A stretch of 5,469 nt of DNA from Chloroflexi bacterium RBG_13_46_14 (lineage in GTDB: Bacteria; Chloroflexota; Dehalococcoidia; Dehalococcoidales; UBA2162). The DNA lies in NCBI GenBank assembly GCA_001796415.1, contig MGML01000127.1, positions 6,941 to 12,409 of the forward strand, written 5' to 3'. The notes below the pieces were generated by a model, which saw nothing but the letters and a program-made list of their open reading frames with translations, did not search any database and was not told the origin of the DNA. Below, piece by piece: positions 5,429 through 5,469 of this stretch (its first letter is position 1; every line of letters begins with the position of its first letter). The position numbers were made by a program, and so were the translations under genes.

Positions 5429-5469
5429 ATGAACAGGGTAAATAGAAAGATAATAACGTTATTTTTCAC
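5429..5469 (+). CDS. Start of a probable exported or membrane protein (runs off the window)
   Basis: Thirteen complete codons are visible from ATG at 5429, MNRVNRKIITLFF, before the edge. Three basic residues followed by a hydrophobic run are what the beginning of a Sec signal peptide or N-terminal membrane anchor looks like; there is no twin-arginine motif in the part seen. The start is supported by the AAGGAGG six bases upstream. The gene lies 125 bases after the KdpE-like regulator, behind the direct-repeat array, so it is the likely regulated output of that two-component system. The function cannot be told from 13 residues. Confidence 0.7.
   Translation, partial: MNRVNRKIITLFF

Overview
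The window looks like chromosomal DNA from a moderate-GC anaerobic bacterium. The best guess is Chloroflexota, perhaps a Dehalococcoidia-type lineage. The guess rests on protein style: a PhoB/PhoR-like pair, a histidine kinase with a four-helix membrane domain and a Cys-rich PAS domain, and several genes with little or no Shine-Dalgarno sequence. It was made from memory of these families without a database search, so the taxon is tentative.

Layout. The left half is read on the minus strand in the order MFS transporter (2806-1586), OmpR/PhoB-type response regulator (1524-829), PhoR/ResE-type sensor kinase (827 to beyond position 1). The kinase is cut by the window edge and only its N-terminal 275 residues are seen. 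The regulator stop and the kinase start are one base apart, so these two form a translationally linked pair. A 291-base gap (2807-3097) separates this block from a divergent plus-strand block. The gap holds a likely minus-strand promoter for the MFS gene, a plus-strand extended -10 element, and a possible 24-codon ORF with a good ribosome binding site.

The right half is read on the plus strand: a membrane sensor kinase with a PAS domain (3098-4618), overlapping by 11 bases a KdpE-like response regulator (4608-5303). After a 125-base gap comes the start of a further gene (5429 to beyond the edge) with a strong ribosome binding site and what looks like the beginning of a signal peptide or membrane anchor. 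The gap upstream of it carries a phased set of TCCTTATA direct repeats (steps of 11, 21 and 11 bases) ending where a -35 box would lie. This is the typical arrangement of an activator site for an OmpR-family regulator.

How it fits together. Two complete signalling cassettes lie back to back around one transporter. The simplest model is that the right-hand kinase/regulator pair senses a membrane or redox-type signal through its membrane domain and Cys-rich PAS domain and switches on the exported protein gene at 5429 through the direct repeats. The left-hand pair is PhoR/PhoB-like, but neither its signal nor its targets are visible here. The MFS substrate cannot be determined from the sequence.
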